From: Harmonia axyridis
Taxonomy: Eukaryota; Arthropoda; Insecta; Coleoptera; Coccinellidae
Reading direction: 5' to 3'
Assembly (NCBI RefSeq): GCF_914767665.1
Contig: NC_059505.1
Location: 22,503,506 to 22,567,505 of the forward strand
DNA length: 64,000 nucleotides
Shown here one piece after another: positions 43,607 to 54,106 of this stretch (position 1 is its first letter; each line of letters starts with the position of its first letter). Made by a program: the position numbers and the translations under genes. The notes below the pieces were generated by a model. That model had not been told where the DNA came from. It did not search any database and saw nothing but the letters and a program-made list of their open reading frames with translations.

Positions 43607-45500
43607 GTGCACACACCAAAAATTACCAGAGGCCATTTTCTTCATACGTTACCACTACACATAGTTAACCAAATCAAGAAGAAAAAACAACTTTACCGAG
43701 AACTGAAAGTAAACAACGACGCCAACTTGAAAAAACTTTATAACAACCTCAACAAAGAAATCCACAAACTCATAACTGAATATAGATCGAACAAGTGGAT
43801 CGAAACATGTGAAAGGATTAATGAAGTGAAAGGCAGAAACTACTGGCAAGAAATAAAGAAACTGACCAGATACAACCCAAAAGTTACAATGAGCCAAATA
43901 ACTAAAAACGGAAGAACCTACAACACCGATGAAGAAATAGCCTCAGCATTCAGAGAATACTATCAGGAAACATTCACGCCTAAAGACAATATAAAATTTG
44001 ATCAAAATTTCAAAACAAAAATAGAAAATCTCAGAAAAACAGCTGAAAAGCAGAATAATACAGAAACAGTCCCAGAAATAACCGATACAGAGTATGAAGA
44101 AGCCTTACAGGGAAAAAATACCACACCCGGATATGACAATATAACACGAAAAATTTTACGCCAACTGAGCCCAAAAATTCATGATGAAATACGGAAAATA
44201 TACAACTACTGTCTATCTACGGGATACTTTCCAGTGGAATGGAAGAAAGGCATCATCGTAAGAATCCACAATCACGGAACAGACCACAACCAAGTGTCCA
44301 ACTACAGGCCCATTACCCTTCTTCCAATAATCGGAAAAACATTTGAAAAAATGGTGAAAAATCGTCTTCAGAACACAAATGGTCAAAATATTCCCAATCA
44401 CCAATTTGGATTCAAAGAAAATCACTCCACCATCCATCCACTAGTAGCTCTTATTTCAAACTTCCAAACCACAATGAAGAAAGGTCACAAATCAGCAGCT
44501 CTATTCATGGACATCAAAAAAGCATTTGATATCGTGTGGCATGAGGGTCTTCTGTATAAGCTCCATCATCTAGGCGCTCCAATATACCTACAAAAAATAA
44601 TAAAAGATTTTTTGAGAGACAGAAGCATCATGGTCAAGATTAACGAATATCTCTCGTTACCATTTACTCCCCAACAAGGTGTACCGCAAGGCTCTCCATT
44701 ATCGCCCCTATTATACAACATCTATGTATACGACATCCTAGTGATAAAACATGATCTCGAAAGCTATATCCTTCAGTATGCCGATGATAAAGCAATCATC
44801 GCACACAACAGCAACCTAATGGAAGCAATTAAAAAACTACAAGATCTTTGTGACAAAATCATGATGTGGATGAAAAAATGGAGAATCCTGCCAAACCCGG
44901 AGAAATCCAAACTTATACTATTTGGTCACAAACTATTAAACATGTCACCAGGGATAAATATGCTCTAACAGAATATGAAACCAACACAACATGCTAAGTA
45001 CCTAGGAATTACTCTTGATAATAAAATAAACTTAAAAACACATTCCTACAAGAAGAGGAAATTAATTGCTAGATCAAAGCACTTTAGGTCTCTCACATAC
45101 AAAAATCGTGGCATAAACACCGAAACAGCCTCTAAAATATATAAGACTATATGTAGACCAATGCTTGAATATGGACATCTTTTGTATAGCTACGCTAAAA
45201 GACCCACCCTGAACAACATCGAAGTGGCAGAACGCAGTAGTATGAGAACTTTGAGCAAGATACGTCATCCAGAAAACCCACTCTATAACCCACCCAACAC
45301 CCTACTGTATGAAAAAAAACAAGATAGAACCAATATTGAGTAGATTCAGAACATTAGGGAAAAAATTTGTAAACAACCCCCACAACCAACAAATCCTACA
45401 ATGCAACACGATACAAGAAAATGATAGCATACAACACAGACGAAAGAACCCAACTAAACCACTAATGGATGTCATAAAAGACCTCTCAGAAACACTGTAG
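43607..45500 (+). pseudogene. Jockey-like ORF2, reverse transcriptase part
   Basis: 43607-44968 is open for 453 codons: linker EIASAFREYYQETFTPKDN, GYDNITRKILRQLSP, then NYRPITLLPIIGKTFEKMV, FGFKENHSTIHPLVALISNF, ALFMDIKKAFDIVWHEGLLY, GVPQGSPLSPLLYNIYVYD and the catalytic YADDKAIIAH. A single TAA after GINML interrupts it. The same frame continues to 45343 (HAKYLGITLDNKINLKTHSY, the KTICRPMLEYGHLLYSY thumb). A shift in an A8 run near 45313 separates the last part, 45309-45500. Two small lesions beside the insertions make it inactive. Confidence 0.85.
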
Positions 45501-45666
45501 CTGTTGACACATTGAAATACCTTTTTTGTGTAAACACATACATTTCTCCTTTTTTTTTGTCAAACAGAATATCTTAGTTATTTAACCATCCGTAAGATTG
45601 TACAAAATGTAATTCACACGGGCAGAAAGACGCAAGTCGCTAGCCATTTGCTAAGCAATAAATATA

Positions 45667-45690
45667 CTCTCTCTCTCTCTCTCTCTCTCT
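45667..45690. repeat. (CT)12 microsatellite at the Jockey 3' end
   Basis: Uninterrupted CT dinucleotides next to the target duplication, probably the element's own 3' tail. Confidence 0.85.
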
Positions 45691-45694
45691 CCTT

Positions 45695-47939
45695 AACATA
45701 GAATTGTGCCAAGTAAATTATAAAATAAACCAACTAAAATTGACTATTAGTGAAGCAAAAAGAAAAACCAAGTTATTTACCAGAACATCTTCTGAGACAA
45801 TATCAAAATCGAGTGGAGGTATCGTTCAATAGGAGAATTCACATTATTGAAGATATTAATATAAGAAAAATCAATAACCTCAAAAATAATAGTATCCCTA
45901 AAATAGAAACTCAAGAAAAATGGATCAAAAATTTATCTAACCAGGAAATACCTGAAACAGTTAAGAATTTATTATCGTTGGGATCCAAATTCAGTATTCC
46001 AACTACAAAAAAAGATGTTGACATGGACCGTGTAATAGCAGATACAGAGTACATTCTTGAAGCAATACCAAGCGGAAGAAGAGATATACAAAGAGCAATA
46101 GTTACAAATACACTAACCAATTACATCCATAAGCCCATTGAAAACAATTCCCTTACCCAAAAATGGTATAATGACACCAAAAAGTTTTTAAAAGAAAACA
46201 GTGAATTGATAATATTAAACAGTGACAAAGGCGCAGTGAATGTAGTAATGGAACAGAAAATGTATGATGAGAAGATAAGAGCTATTTTAAATTCAAAAGA
46301 CTACCTATAGATCCTACACAAACCATACAAACAAAATGCAACAAATACATAGAAAAACTTGAAAAGATGAAATATGTCACAAAAGAACAAGCCAAAAAAA
46401 TGAAAACATATAACTCGGTTGCTCCAAGAATTTATGGAAATCCAAAGGTACATAAAGATGGATACCCTATGAGACCTATAATGTCAAGCATAAACAGTCC
46501 AATGTATACATTATCTAAATTCATTGCTGACATATTGAGAGACGCATATAACGAAGTACATGAATGTTAAAGATACTTTCCAATTCGCAACGATGATAAA
46601 TAACTTTCAACTTCCCCAACACCACGTATTAGTTTCACTTGATGTCGTAAACTTATTTGGAAATTTGGACAAAAATGATATTAACAAAGTTCTCAAACAG
46701 AAATGGAATGAAATAAAAAACCATACCAACATAAAAATGGAGCTTTTCTTGGAAATAATCCTGTTCGTATTAGAGAATAACTACTGTTCTTTCAGAGGAG
46801 AATTTTACCTTCAAATATTCGGATGCGCGATGGGTTCCAAACTTAGTCCAATACTAGCCCAATATATCATGGACGACTTGGTAAAATTATGTATAAATAA
46901 ATTACCGATTAAAGTACCATTTTTAAAAAATTTTGTTGATGATATAATAATGTCTGTACCGAGAGAAAGAACTCAAACCACAATAGATTCTTTCAACTCT
47001 TATTCAAAGAGTCTACAGCTCACTTTGGAAATGGAAGATTCTGAACGATGTGTACCTTTTCTAGACACAAAAGTTCAACGTCAAGACAACACAATCAAAT
47101 TGAAATGGTATAGAAAGGAGACTCACTCTAACAAAATTGTTCATTACAATTCCAACCATAATATTAGCATGACAATTAACATAATAAAACAAATGAAAAA
47201 TAGAATAAACAAAATATGTCATGAGTCATATATAAAAGAAGGGATAAAAAATCTAATGGAAATATTCAGACAAAATGGTTATCCCTACGGTTTGTTGAAC
47301 AAGTTGTTATATTCTAGTCATACAACAAATATAGAACCACCAAGAATTGAAGAAACACACAGCGAAACCCATTATGCGTCATACCCAAATATAAATGAAA
47401 ATGAAATGAAATAGATGAAAATGTAAAAATTGCCGTTTACAATCAGAAAACAGTGGCAAACTTATATACAAAGTTAAAGGATCCAATTCCAACACCATTA
47501 AAAAATAACGTAGTTTATGAAGTCAAATGTGAAGAATGCGAGAAAGTATATATACGACAAACTTCTCAATGGTTAAAAAGTAGAATGGCATTACATAAAT
47601 CTGACATCACCAAACATCCTGAAAGATACGCACTGGCAACACACTCGAAATGACAAATTTAAATTTGTCATTTTTAGAATTGGAATATATTCCAAGACAA
47701 AAATAAACTAAATATATCATATAGATATATTATTGTGAAGGATTAGACACAAAGTTGTCAAATTATTTGATTTATACAAAAAAGATTGGTTCTAGAAATG
47801 ATTGAAATAAATAAACAAGAAAATATCATTAATAAAAAAATGGATACAAATAAGTTGAGCAACATATATGGATATTTATTGGAAAAATCTAAAGAAAACT
47901 TAATATTCTATGATGGCCCACTCGACGAATAAATACCTT
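45695..47939 (+). pseudogene. Penelope-like RT + GIY-YIG endonuclease
   Basis: Frames 45750-46310, 46315-46560, 46560-47414 and 47405-47653 are one protein broken by about three single-base shifts (near 46308, 46555 and 47405). RT motifs: NSDKGAVNVVMEQKMYDEKI, PRIYGNPKVHKDGYPMRPIM, HVLVSLDVVNLFGNL, GCAMGSKLSPILAQYIMDDL and the catalytic FVDDIIM, followed by SLQLTLEMEDSERCVPFLDT. The C-terminal domain has VVYEVKCEECEKVYIRQTSQ and LKSRMALHKSDI, the GIY-YIG endonuclease region of Penelope elements. After a ~120-bp insertion (47654-47776) the end reads LVLEMIEINKQENIINKKMD to a stop at 47928-47930. Confidence 0.85.
47654..47776 (+). mobile_element. truncated copy of the hammerhead-unit end inside the Penelope endonuclease
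   Basis: AAATTTGTCATTTTTAGAAT through TTATTTGATTTATA matches the last ~115 bases of the ribozyme array (20745-20859) with a few differences. It starts with a small inverted piece, making the palindrome ATGACAAATTTAAATTTGTCAT at 47650-47671. That resembles the inverted junction of the array. It brings stop codons into the endonuclease frame. Confidence 0.7.
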
Positions 47940-48161
47940 GATTGTACGGAGGTTAACCGTTGTTCTTACCACGTGTAGTCTTGAGTTTTATTGGAAAAAT
48001 TAAATATTAGTAATTAATACTGGTGGAAATCCTTGTTGAGATTAATTTTCATATCTTACTTAATCTTTGTGATACAAAATTTAAGTGAGGTAGGCAATTA
48101 CTGGGATTATTAACATCATTAACAGAGGTGTTATCTTTGAAGCCGATAGAACTTTTGTTTT

Positions 48162-49778
48162 TTGATGGATTGGAATTCAGGGGGGTCTGAGGACCCCCCT
48201 GTATCGCCTATGTCCCCCCCGAGACCGCCTATGTCCCCTAGAACCATAGGTTTACTAACCCCAACCTCTCAAAAAATATTAAATAACTTATATTCAATTG
48301 GTGAAGAATCAGATGGTGAGAATTTCTCTGTTGCTGAATTGTCTCTCCTATCAAGAGAGGTAAATAAGCTTGTAGACTCCTTCCACGATGATTTAGAAAT
48401 CATTGAGGAAGCAAATTTCTTGTCACAATCAATTTCTCAAATTATGACACAAAAAGCTAATCGCTCAAAACCAAATAAAACTAAGCTCCAATTCAAATAT
48501 AACCACACAGATCTGGGCCCTTTTATGATAATAATAGAATCGAAATCTACAAGAAATATTGGGAACATCCACCCCATGAACTTGGCTAAAAAGCTAAACA
48601 CTTTGAACTACAAAGGAATCAAAAATATCTCTAAAAGAGGCAAAAATAGAATTTCATTAGAATTTGATTTTCCTGATAAAGCTAACAATTTTTTAAAAGA
48701 AAATCCATTTGTGAATGATCCCGATATTGATGTATTTATTCCAGCTAGAATGGTCTCAAGTAAAGGGGTCATAAAATATGTTGGGTCGGAAATAACAAAA
48801 GAGGATATAATCAACCATGCAGAAAGTAAAGTTAAAATATTAGATGCTCGACAACTGGATAGAAGAATAACTACAGAAGGTGTAGTTTCTTACGTCCCAT
48901 CGAATACTTGGATACTAACATTTCAGGGAAAAAACCTCCCAGATAGAATTGTCTTGTGGGGCTGTATGAGACATGTGACCCTATATGTGGGTCCTGTCAT
49001 ACAATGTTACAACTGCTTGAGGTATGGCCATACCAAGGTTAACTGCAGTAATCCTGTTGACTCCAAACGCTGTAGAAATTGTGCGAGTAATCACAATGAG
49101 GGTGAGTGCCCTGATCCTAACAACCCAAAATGTGTCTTCTGTTCTGGAAAACATGCATCAACGGATCGTAATTGTCCTGAGTTCCTACGTCAGAAGAAAA
49201 TCAATAATTTAATAGCTGTAGAAAATATATCCTACTTTGAGGCTGTTAAACTCATCCCCAAAACTTATAATGTAAACCTGTCGACTCAGGACAATTATTC
49301 CCCTTCCCAACAACTACGCTCACAATTGTTTCCTCAGCTCCCCTCTAGGGCTACCAATACAATAGAGGATTCAACAATTGTCTCTGTGCACAATAGAAGA
49401 ACTCTACTTAACTCTCGATCCACTTCAGCTCCTTCCTATTCAGCAGTCTTAGGTAAGAAAAGAAGGAAAAACCCACAGTCCCCAGGTTATGATCATGACC
49501 TCCATGATTCCCAACTTTTAAACATCTCCCTTCCTTTATCGCCCATCGTAGGCAACAAACAATCTACCCAATCTGCTTATGACTTTTCATCAAATAAAAC
49601 CCCATTGGATTCAGATCCTTCTATCTCAGATAATGAGATCTTAAGTTTAATTTCAAAGCGTCTTATGGATAATAAAAGTTCAGAGTTATTGAACAATATT
49701 GTTGAATTATTGAAAAACATTATACCCCAGTCCCCTGAAACTAATAACATCCCTTCCACTCCTTCAACTTCCCAGTGA
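48162..49778 (+). CDS. I-type LINE ORF1 (gag-like RNA-binding protein), 538 aa
   Basis: Acidic, Ser/Pro-rich N-terminus (PPVSPMSPPRPPMSPRTIGL), then an RRM-like/PRE_C2HC-type middle region (residues ~105-275, including GPFMIIIESKSTRNIGNIHP). Three CCHC knuckles follow at ~283-335: CYNCLRYGHTKVNC, CRNCASNHNEGEC and CVFCSGKHASTDRNC. The C-terminus is polar and low-complexity. The protein should coat element RNA and return it to the nucleus. ORF2 begins about 80 bases downstream in another frame. Confidence 0.85.
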   Translation: MMDWNSGGSEDPPVSPMSPPRPPMSPRTIGLLTPTSQKILNNLYSIGEESDGENFSVAELSLLSREVNKLVDSFHDDLEIIEEANFLSQSISQIMTQKANRSKPNKTKLQFKYNHTDLGPFMIIIESKSTRNIGNIHPMNLAKKLNTLNYKGIKNISKRGKNRISLEFDFPDKANNFLKENPFVNDPDIDVFIPARMVSSKGVIKYVGSEITKEDIINHAESKVKILDARQLDRRITTEGVVSYVPSNTWILTFQGKNLPDRIVLWGCMRHVTLYVGPVIQCYNCLRYGHTKVNCSNPVDSKRCRNCASNHNEGECPDPNNPKCVFCSGKHASTDRNCPEFLRQKKINNLIAVENISYFEAVKLIPKTYNVNLSTQDNYSPSQQLRSQLFPQLPSRATNTIEDSTIVSVHNRRTLLNSRSTSAPSYSAVLGKKRRKNPQSPGYDHDLHDSQLLNISLPLSPIVGNKQSTQSAYDFSSNKTPLDSDPSISDNEILSLISKRLMDNKSSELLNNIVELLKNIIPQSPETNNIPSTPSTSQ

Positions 49779-49825
49779 ACACTACCATAATCTTCTATAA
49801 TTTTTCTCCTCTTACATTATTTTGA

Positions 49826-52800
49826 GTTGATGTAATTTTCAAAGTACACACTCTTGTGCTGGACATCATACAGTGGAATATCAGGTCGGTTCTATCTAAT
49901 ATTGACAATCTAAAATCACTAATTGAGGAGTACTCACCAAGTGTTGTTTTATTGTCGGAAACCTGGCTTAATGAATTTTGGAATTTCAAAGTTCCAGGAT
50001 TTCATATTTATAGGCAGGATAGAGTCTCTCGAGCTGGAGGTATTGCCTCACTGATAAAGACAAATATTTCCTTTACGGTCATCAACCTGGATTCTATTGA
50101 AGCTCCTGATATGGTTCAGTTCCATGGAATCAATTTAACTTCTATGAACCTTACCATAATTAATATTTATTCCCCTCCACATGTTACTTTGCCAACATCA
50201 TTCTGGAACATGTTACTTAGCAAAATCTCGCAACCATTCCTTATCTGTGGGGATTTAAACGCTCAAAATCCTAGTTGGGGTTCAGGTATGCTAAACCTTA
50301 ACGGTAAAATTGTGGCAGAATTCCTTCTATCCAACGATATATGTCTTTTAAACGATGGCTCCCCAACCAGGGTCACTGCTCCTGGCAAAAACTTGAGTGC
50401 TCCTGATCTAGCTTTAAGTTCTAGCGACCTCAGAATTAATTCCAAATGGAGGGTGATTTCTGACCCTGGAAATAGTGATCATCTCCCAATATTAATATCG
50501 CTAAATCCCTTTCAACATTCCTTACCCACCTCTCGTATTCGGTTCTCTACACGGGAATACAACCTCTCTCAGGCTGACTGGTGTAAATATCAGGAAACCA
50601 TTGCCAATGGGATCCAATCCCGAACACCCAATACCCTTAAAGAATTTTGCGATCTCATTAAAGAGGCTGCCGATTCATCCATTCCAAAGAAAAAACCTCC
50701 TAAGCCAACTACTTATAGGAAGTCTTGGTGGAATGTTGAGCTTTCTGAGGCTGTTAAAAAAAGGTCTGAAGCGTTCAAAATGTACCTGCGAAATCCTACT
50801 ACCGAACAATACCTTCATGCTAAGAATATCCAAGCAGCAGTTAAAAATAAAATTCGGAATGCTAAGCGTGAATCCTTCAGGGCTTTTTGTGAGAATTTAT
50901 CTACTCGCAACGGTGCGAAGTTGTGGTCAGATATAGCGAAATTCCAACATGGTTGCAAACCTCCAGCAACACGGGTCTCTTCGACTACCTGCGGTCAAAA
51001 AATAATTGATCGATTGTGCCCCCCTCAGAATACATCGAATATTCAAACGAATATACCGGAAGTATACCGTCCTTTGCCTTTCCCGCCTATCACCCTGGAT
51101 GAATTAATTCTGTGCATTAATTCTAAAAAGGAATCTTGCCCAGGTAAGGATGGTATTTCTTATGGAATGTTGAAAAGTTTGCCAATTCAAGCCAAGGAGT
51201 TAATGACCCAGATCTTCAATAATTTGGTTGAGAACCCATATATCCCATTGTCTCTGAAGGACACGGTTGTTGTGCCCATCTGTAAGCCAAATAAATCTCC
51301 AGATGATCCTCTCAGCTATCGCCCCATTGCTTTAACATCTTGCATCTTAAAAATATTAGAATCTCTACTGGCCACCAGATTAGAGAGGATTTATCAGCAA
51401 TCAACTGACAATCGAGAACTTCAGTTTGGTTTCCGTAAGGGGAAGTCAGTGAATGACGCTTTGGCATATTTGGTTGCTTCAATGTATTCAGCATTCTCAA
51501 GGAATGAGGTAGTTATTATCGTGTTCTTGGACATCAAGCAAGCTTATGACTCTGTGCGCTTTGACCTTCTCGAGAACACTCTCAGGTCCATGAAAGTCCC
51601 TTTGCCTATTATACAGCTGTTGAGATCTCTGACGGTACATACAAATATTTTCCTCGTTGACCCATCCTCAGGAGAACTTATTGGGCCCAAACAGTCGAAT
51701 ATAGGCTTGTTGCAGGGTTCTCCAAAGAATCCTACACTGTTTAATTGTTTTGTTGGTGACTTACAGAATTGCATAGATATCCCTGGTGTTACTGTGTTGA
51801 AGTACGCAGATGACAGCACGATTATCTCAACTGGAGCTTCCTTCAAAGAAGCATTTGAAAAGATGACCAAAGCATTGAAGTGTGTTGAAAGATGGGCAAA
51901 CTCTAAATCGCTCCAATTATCGCCTGAAAAATCCTCAGCACTCTGCTGTAATAGAACAAACGCCATTTCAAATATTCCATCACTGAATCTGTTCCAACAA
52001 AGTATCCCTTGGACCAAAACCGTGAAATATCTGGGTGTCACTATCCATCAGTCCCTCGATTGGTCTCAGCATATCCACAACATGTGTTCTAAATCACTAC
52101 AGGGTATTAATGTAATGAGGGCTCTGTGCAGGACATGGTGGGGTAGCCACCCATCGACTCAGCTACTTTTATATAAAGCCACTGTTCGCCCTTTCCTTGA
52201 CTATGGTGCCATATTTTATGGGAAATGTCAGAAAGCCCTTCTCAATAAACTGGACCGGGTACAATATTCAGCTTTGCGCACAGCAATGGGATACATGAAG
52301 TCTACCCCCATTCCTGTTATTATGATGGAGTCTAATGAACTCCCCCTCAAATATCGTAGACTCTTCCTAGCAACCAAATTCGTCACAAAGTTGCATCGAA
52401 TCTCTAACGATCCTGTCCTTAATAAAATCCTCTCCCTTAAAAATTGGACTTCTGCTGGCAATTCTCCACTCATAATAGAGTCATTCTCTCTAATTAATAA
52501 TTCAGAAAGTTTCTACTCCTCGTACCAGCTTCCCTGCTTTTCTCATGATTTAACTGTCCATTCATCTTTCATACCATATATTAACTTTGGCCTTTCAAAG
52601 GATTCTCCCGATAACTCATTGCCTTTTACTACTCGTTGCTCTAAAGATTTCCCTGACCATATAATGGTGTTCACGGATGCTTCCAAAACTCCTACTCTCA
52701 CAGGCATAGGTATATATAGCCCTGTGGGTATCTCCATGTCTCAGAAAATACCTGACCATTTTTCTATATGTTCTGCAGAATTAATCGCCATTTTGGAAGC

Positions 52801-53521
52801 AACAAGAGAAATCAAACGTGAAAACCTGAAAAGATGTTTGATTATCTCAGATTCAATGAGTGCCCTTGAAAAAATATCGAAATGGAGGAATTCAGCTAAA
52901 AACGACCATATCACTCTCGCAATTAGAGCAAACCTGTTATATCTGAGTGACCATGGTTTCTCTATAAAACTTATATGGATCCCAAGTCGCACTAATATAC
53001 AAGGTAATGACATGGCTGATAATCTTGCAAAACAAGGTTCTGAGGAATCAGTTATCAAGAGGGCAGATATTAGTGACTTTTGGCCTAGATACAAGAGAAT
53101 TGTTTGGGAAAGATGGAGAGAAGAGTGGAAGGTCAGTATCGGGAATCGTACCTTTTCAAAATATGTCCACATTGGTTCCTTTGGAGTCAAACCGTGGTTT
53201 AAGGGGATTGATCTTTCAAGGGGTAACATTGTGACAATGAACAGGTTAAGATCTGAGCATTGTTGCACTCCGTCTCATTTGATGAGGATTCATGTTGTTG
53301 ATTCAGATCTGTGTGGTTGCGGAGAGAGGGGTGATATCCCTCACATATTCTTTAATTGTCGAGATAATATGATGAATTGCTCAAGGCTCTATGATGATCT
53401 CATAAATACTAGAAGAATAACGAACTTCCCTCTTAACATATATGACTTGATATTTTCCAATGATATTACAGTGTACATTTTGTTGTATAATTTTTTGTTG
53501 GCTTCAAAGATTAAGCTGTAA
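49826..53521 (+). CDS. I-type LINE ORF2: endonuclease, RT, RNase H, ~1220 aa
   Basis: Endonuclease opens with IQWNIRSVLSNIDNLKSLIE, then LSETWLN, CGDLNAQNPSWGS (~132) and NSDHLPILISL (~206). RT: SCPGKDGISYGMLK (~427), SYRPIALTSCILKILES (~485), FLDIKQAYDSVRFDLLEN (~557), GLLQGSPKNPTLFN (~620) and catalytic YADDSTIIS (~649). RNase H: VFTDASKTPTLTGIGIYS (~938), ICSAELIAILEATRE (~968), IISDSMSALEKI (~995), WIPSRTNIQGNDMADNLAKQ (~1042). A CCHC-like C-terminus (CGCGERGDIPHIFFNC) ends it. No ATG lies between the last upstream stop (49823) and the endonuclease; the first possible start codon is GTG at 49856. Translation probably reinitiates after ORF1 at a non-ATG codon, or the ATG was lost. Confidence 0.87.
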   Translation, partial: VDVIFKVHTLVLDIIQWNIRSVLSNIDNLKSLIEEYSPSVVLLSETWLNEFWNFKVPGFHIYRQDRVSRAGGIASLIKTNISFTVINLDSIEAPDMVQFHGINLTSMNLTIINIYSPPHVTLPTSFWNMLLSKISQPFLICGDLNAQNPSWGSGMLNLNGKIVAEFLLSNDICLLNDGSPTRVTAPGKNLSAPDLALSSSDLRINSKWRVISDPGNSDHLPILISLNPFQHSLPTSRIRFSTREYNLSQADWCKYQETIANGIQSRTPNTLKEFCDLIKEAADSSIPKKKPPKPTTYRKSWWNVELSEAVKKRSEAFKMYLRNPTTEQYLHAKNIQAAVKNKIRNAKRESFRAFCENLSTRNGAKLWSDIAKFQHGCKPPATRVSSTTCGQKIIDRLCPPQNTSNIQTNIPEVYRPLPFPPITLDELILCINSKKESCPGKDGISYGMLKSLPIQAKELMTQIFNNLVENPYIPLSLKDTVVVPICKPNKSPDDPLSYRPIALTSCILKILESLLATRLERIYQQSTDNRELQFGFRKGKSVNDALAYLVASMYSAFSRNEVVIIVFLDIKQAYDSVRFDLLENTLRSMKVPLPIIQLLRSLTVHTNIFLVDPSSGELIGPKQSNIGLLQGSPKNPTLFNCFVGDLQNCIDIPGVTVLKYADDSTIISTGASFKEAFEKMTKALKCVERWANSKSLQLSPEKSSALCCNRTNAISNIPSLNLFQQSIPWTKTVKYLGVTIHQSLDWSQHIHNMCSKSLQGINVMRALCRTWWGSHPSTQLLLYKATVRPFLDYGAIFYGKCQKALLNKLDRVQYSALRTAMGYMKSTPIPVIMMESNELPLKYRRLFLATKFVTKLHRISNDPVLNKILSLKNWTSAGNSPLIIESFSLINNSESFYSSYQLPCFSHDLTVHSSFIPYINFGLSKDSPDNSLPFTTRCSKDFPDHIMVFTDASKTPTLTGIGIYSPVGISMSQKIPDHFSICSAELIAILEATREIKRENLKRCLIISDSMSALEKISKWRNSAKNDHITLAIRANLLYLSDHGFSIKLIWIPSRTNIQGNDMADNLAKQGSEESVIKRADISDFWPRYKRIVWERWREEWKVSIGNRTFSKYVHIGSFGVKPWFKGIDLSRGNIVTMNRLRSEHCCTPSHLMRIHVVDSDLCGCGERGDIPHIFFNCRDNMMNCSRLYDDLINTRRITNFPLNIYDLIFSNDITVYILLYNFLLASKIKL

Positions 53522-53930
53522 ACTCCTCACAAAGTGTGTGTGCCTTTTTTTTTTTTTTTTTGTTTTTTCTTGATCTCTGTGCCTCTCAACTCCTTTTTTC
53601 CTTGCCTTTTAGTGTAACGTCTCAGTAATAGGGTAAATCCCAGTACATTTACCTCCTCCGAGAGTTTAACGGTTAGTCAGGCAGTATAAAATACCGTACG
53701 CAGACAGTGATTTGGAGACAGAAATGCAGCCCATTCCTTAGATAGAAGATTGAGGAGAAGAAGAAAATCCTGAATCCAAGTTATCTGAAGTCTGACAGTC
53801 CAAACAGAGTCCGGCAACCTAAGTTACTTTTGATGTGAGAAGAGAACCGAGAAGGTTATTTGTTCGATGTGCGAATGGCTGAGTCCTAGCACATAGTAAA
53901 GGATATAAGAAGAAAAAGAATAAATACCTT

Positions 53931-54106
53931 AGAATGCCAAAATTTCAAAATAAATCCAAAAACTTGACACGATTCTAAATTTCAGTCATTTAACTAATAT
54001 TTTATTCTTCAAACTTGTTTTTAAGAGTCTTTAGTGTATAACTATTGATAAGGGTCAAATGACTCGATTTTTAGGAGAATAAAATAAAACTCTTTATTCC
54101 TTTATT
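53931..54106 (+). repeat. Penelope right-end sequence
   Basis: Follows the I-type element and carries AAGGGTCAAATGACTCG and AAAACTCTTTATTCCTTTAT, also present at the left end near 36298-36345. It is the 3' noncoding end of the Penelope element. Confidence 0.65.

Larger units (their letters stand above)
36619..45694 (+). mobile_element. Jockey-like LINE (ORF1+ORF2) inserted in the Penelope element
   Basis: Bounded by AACATCGAAT (36609-36618) and AACATAGAAT (45695-45704), a 10-bp target duplication with one later change. Starts GCAGTCTCGTTTGAACGC and ends with a (CT)12 run at 45667-45690. It is itself opened by an RTE-like element (37806-40844), a hAT-type element (41698-42727) and a TA-MITE (42965-43568). 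Without them it is about 4.3 kb, full length for a Jockey-type element. Stops and shifts in both ORFs show it is older than its guests. Confidence 0.75.
47940..53918 (+). mobile_element. full-length I-type LINE
   Basis: 5,979 bp flanked by AATAAATACCTT at 47928-47939 and 53919-53930, an exact 12-bp duplication. Contains a 222-base 5' UTR, ORF1 (48162-49778), ORF2 (to 53521) with endonuclease, RT and RNase H, and a ~400-base 3' UTR with a T-run at 53546-53563 and an AAGAAGAAAAAG end. An RNase H domain places it with I-group LINEs. Both ORFs are open, so the copy is young. Confidence 0.87.
36279..54106 (+). mobile_element. Penelope-like element opened by nested insertions
   Basis: Penelope protein fragments at 36454-36618 and 45695-47939 belong to one element. 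The join reads PKHITSN then IELCQVNYKINQLK in one frame across the Jockey insertion. Related terminal sequences lie at both ends: AAGGGTTTAACGACTCG near 36300 and AAGGGTCAAATGACTCG near 54047, both followed by AAACTCTTTATTC-like sequence. CACATATA occurs just outside both ends (36271-36278 and 54107-54114), a candidate 8-bp target duplication. With the Jockey-like element (9.1 kb) and the I-type element (6.0 kb) removed, the original is about 2.8 kb, normal for Penelope elements. Confidence 0.75.

Noticed and set aside
45660..45700. CRISPR-like or satellite array
   Set aside because: Only a CT dinucleotide run. No spaced direct repeats anywhere in the window resemble a CRISPR array, and the genome is eukaryotic.
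51544..53268. Minus-strand frames of 165 and 175 codons opposite I-type ORF2
   Set aside because: Shadows of the intact ORF2 with no domain signature.
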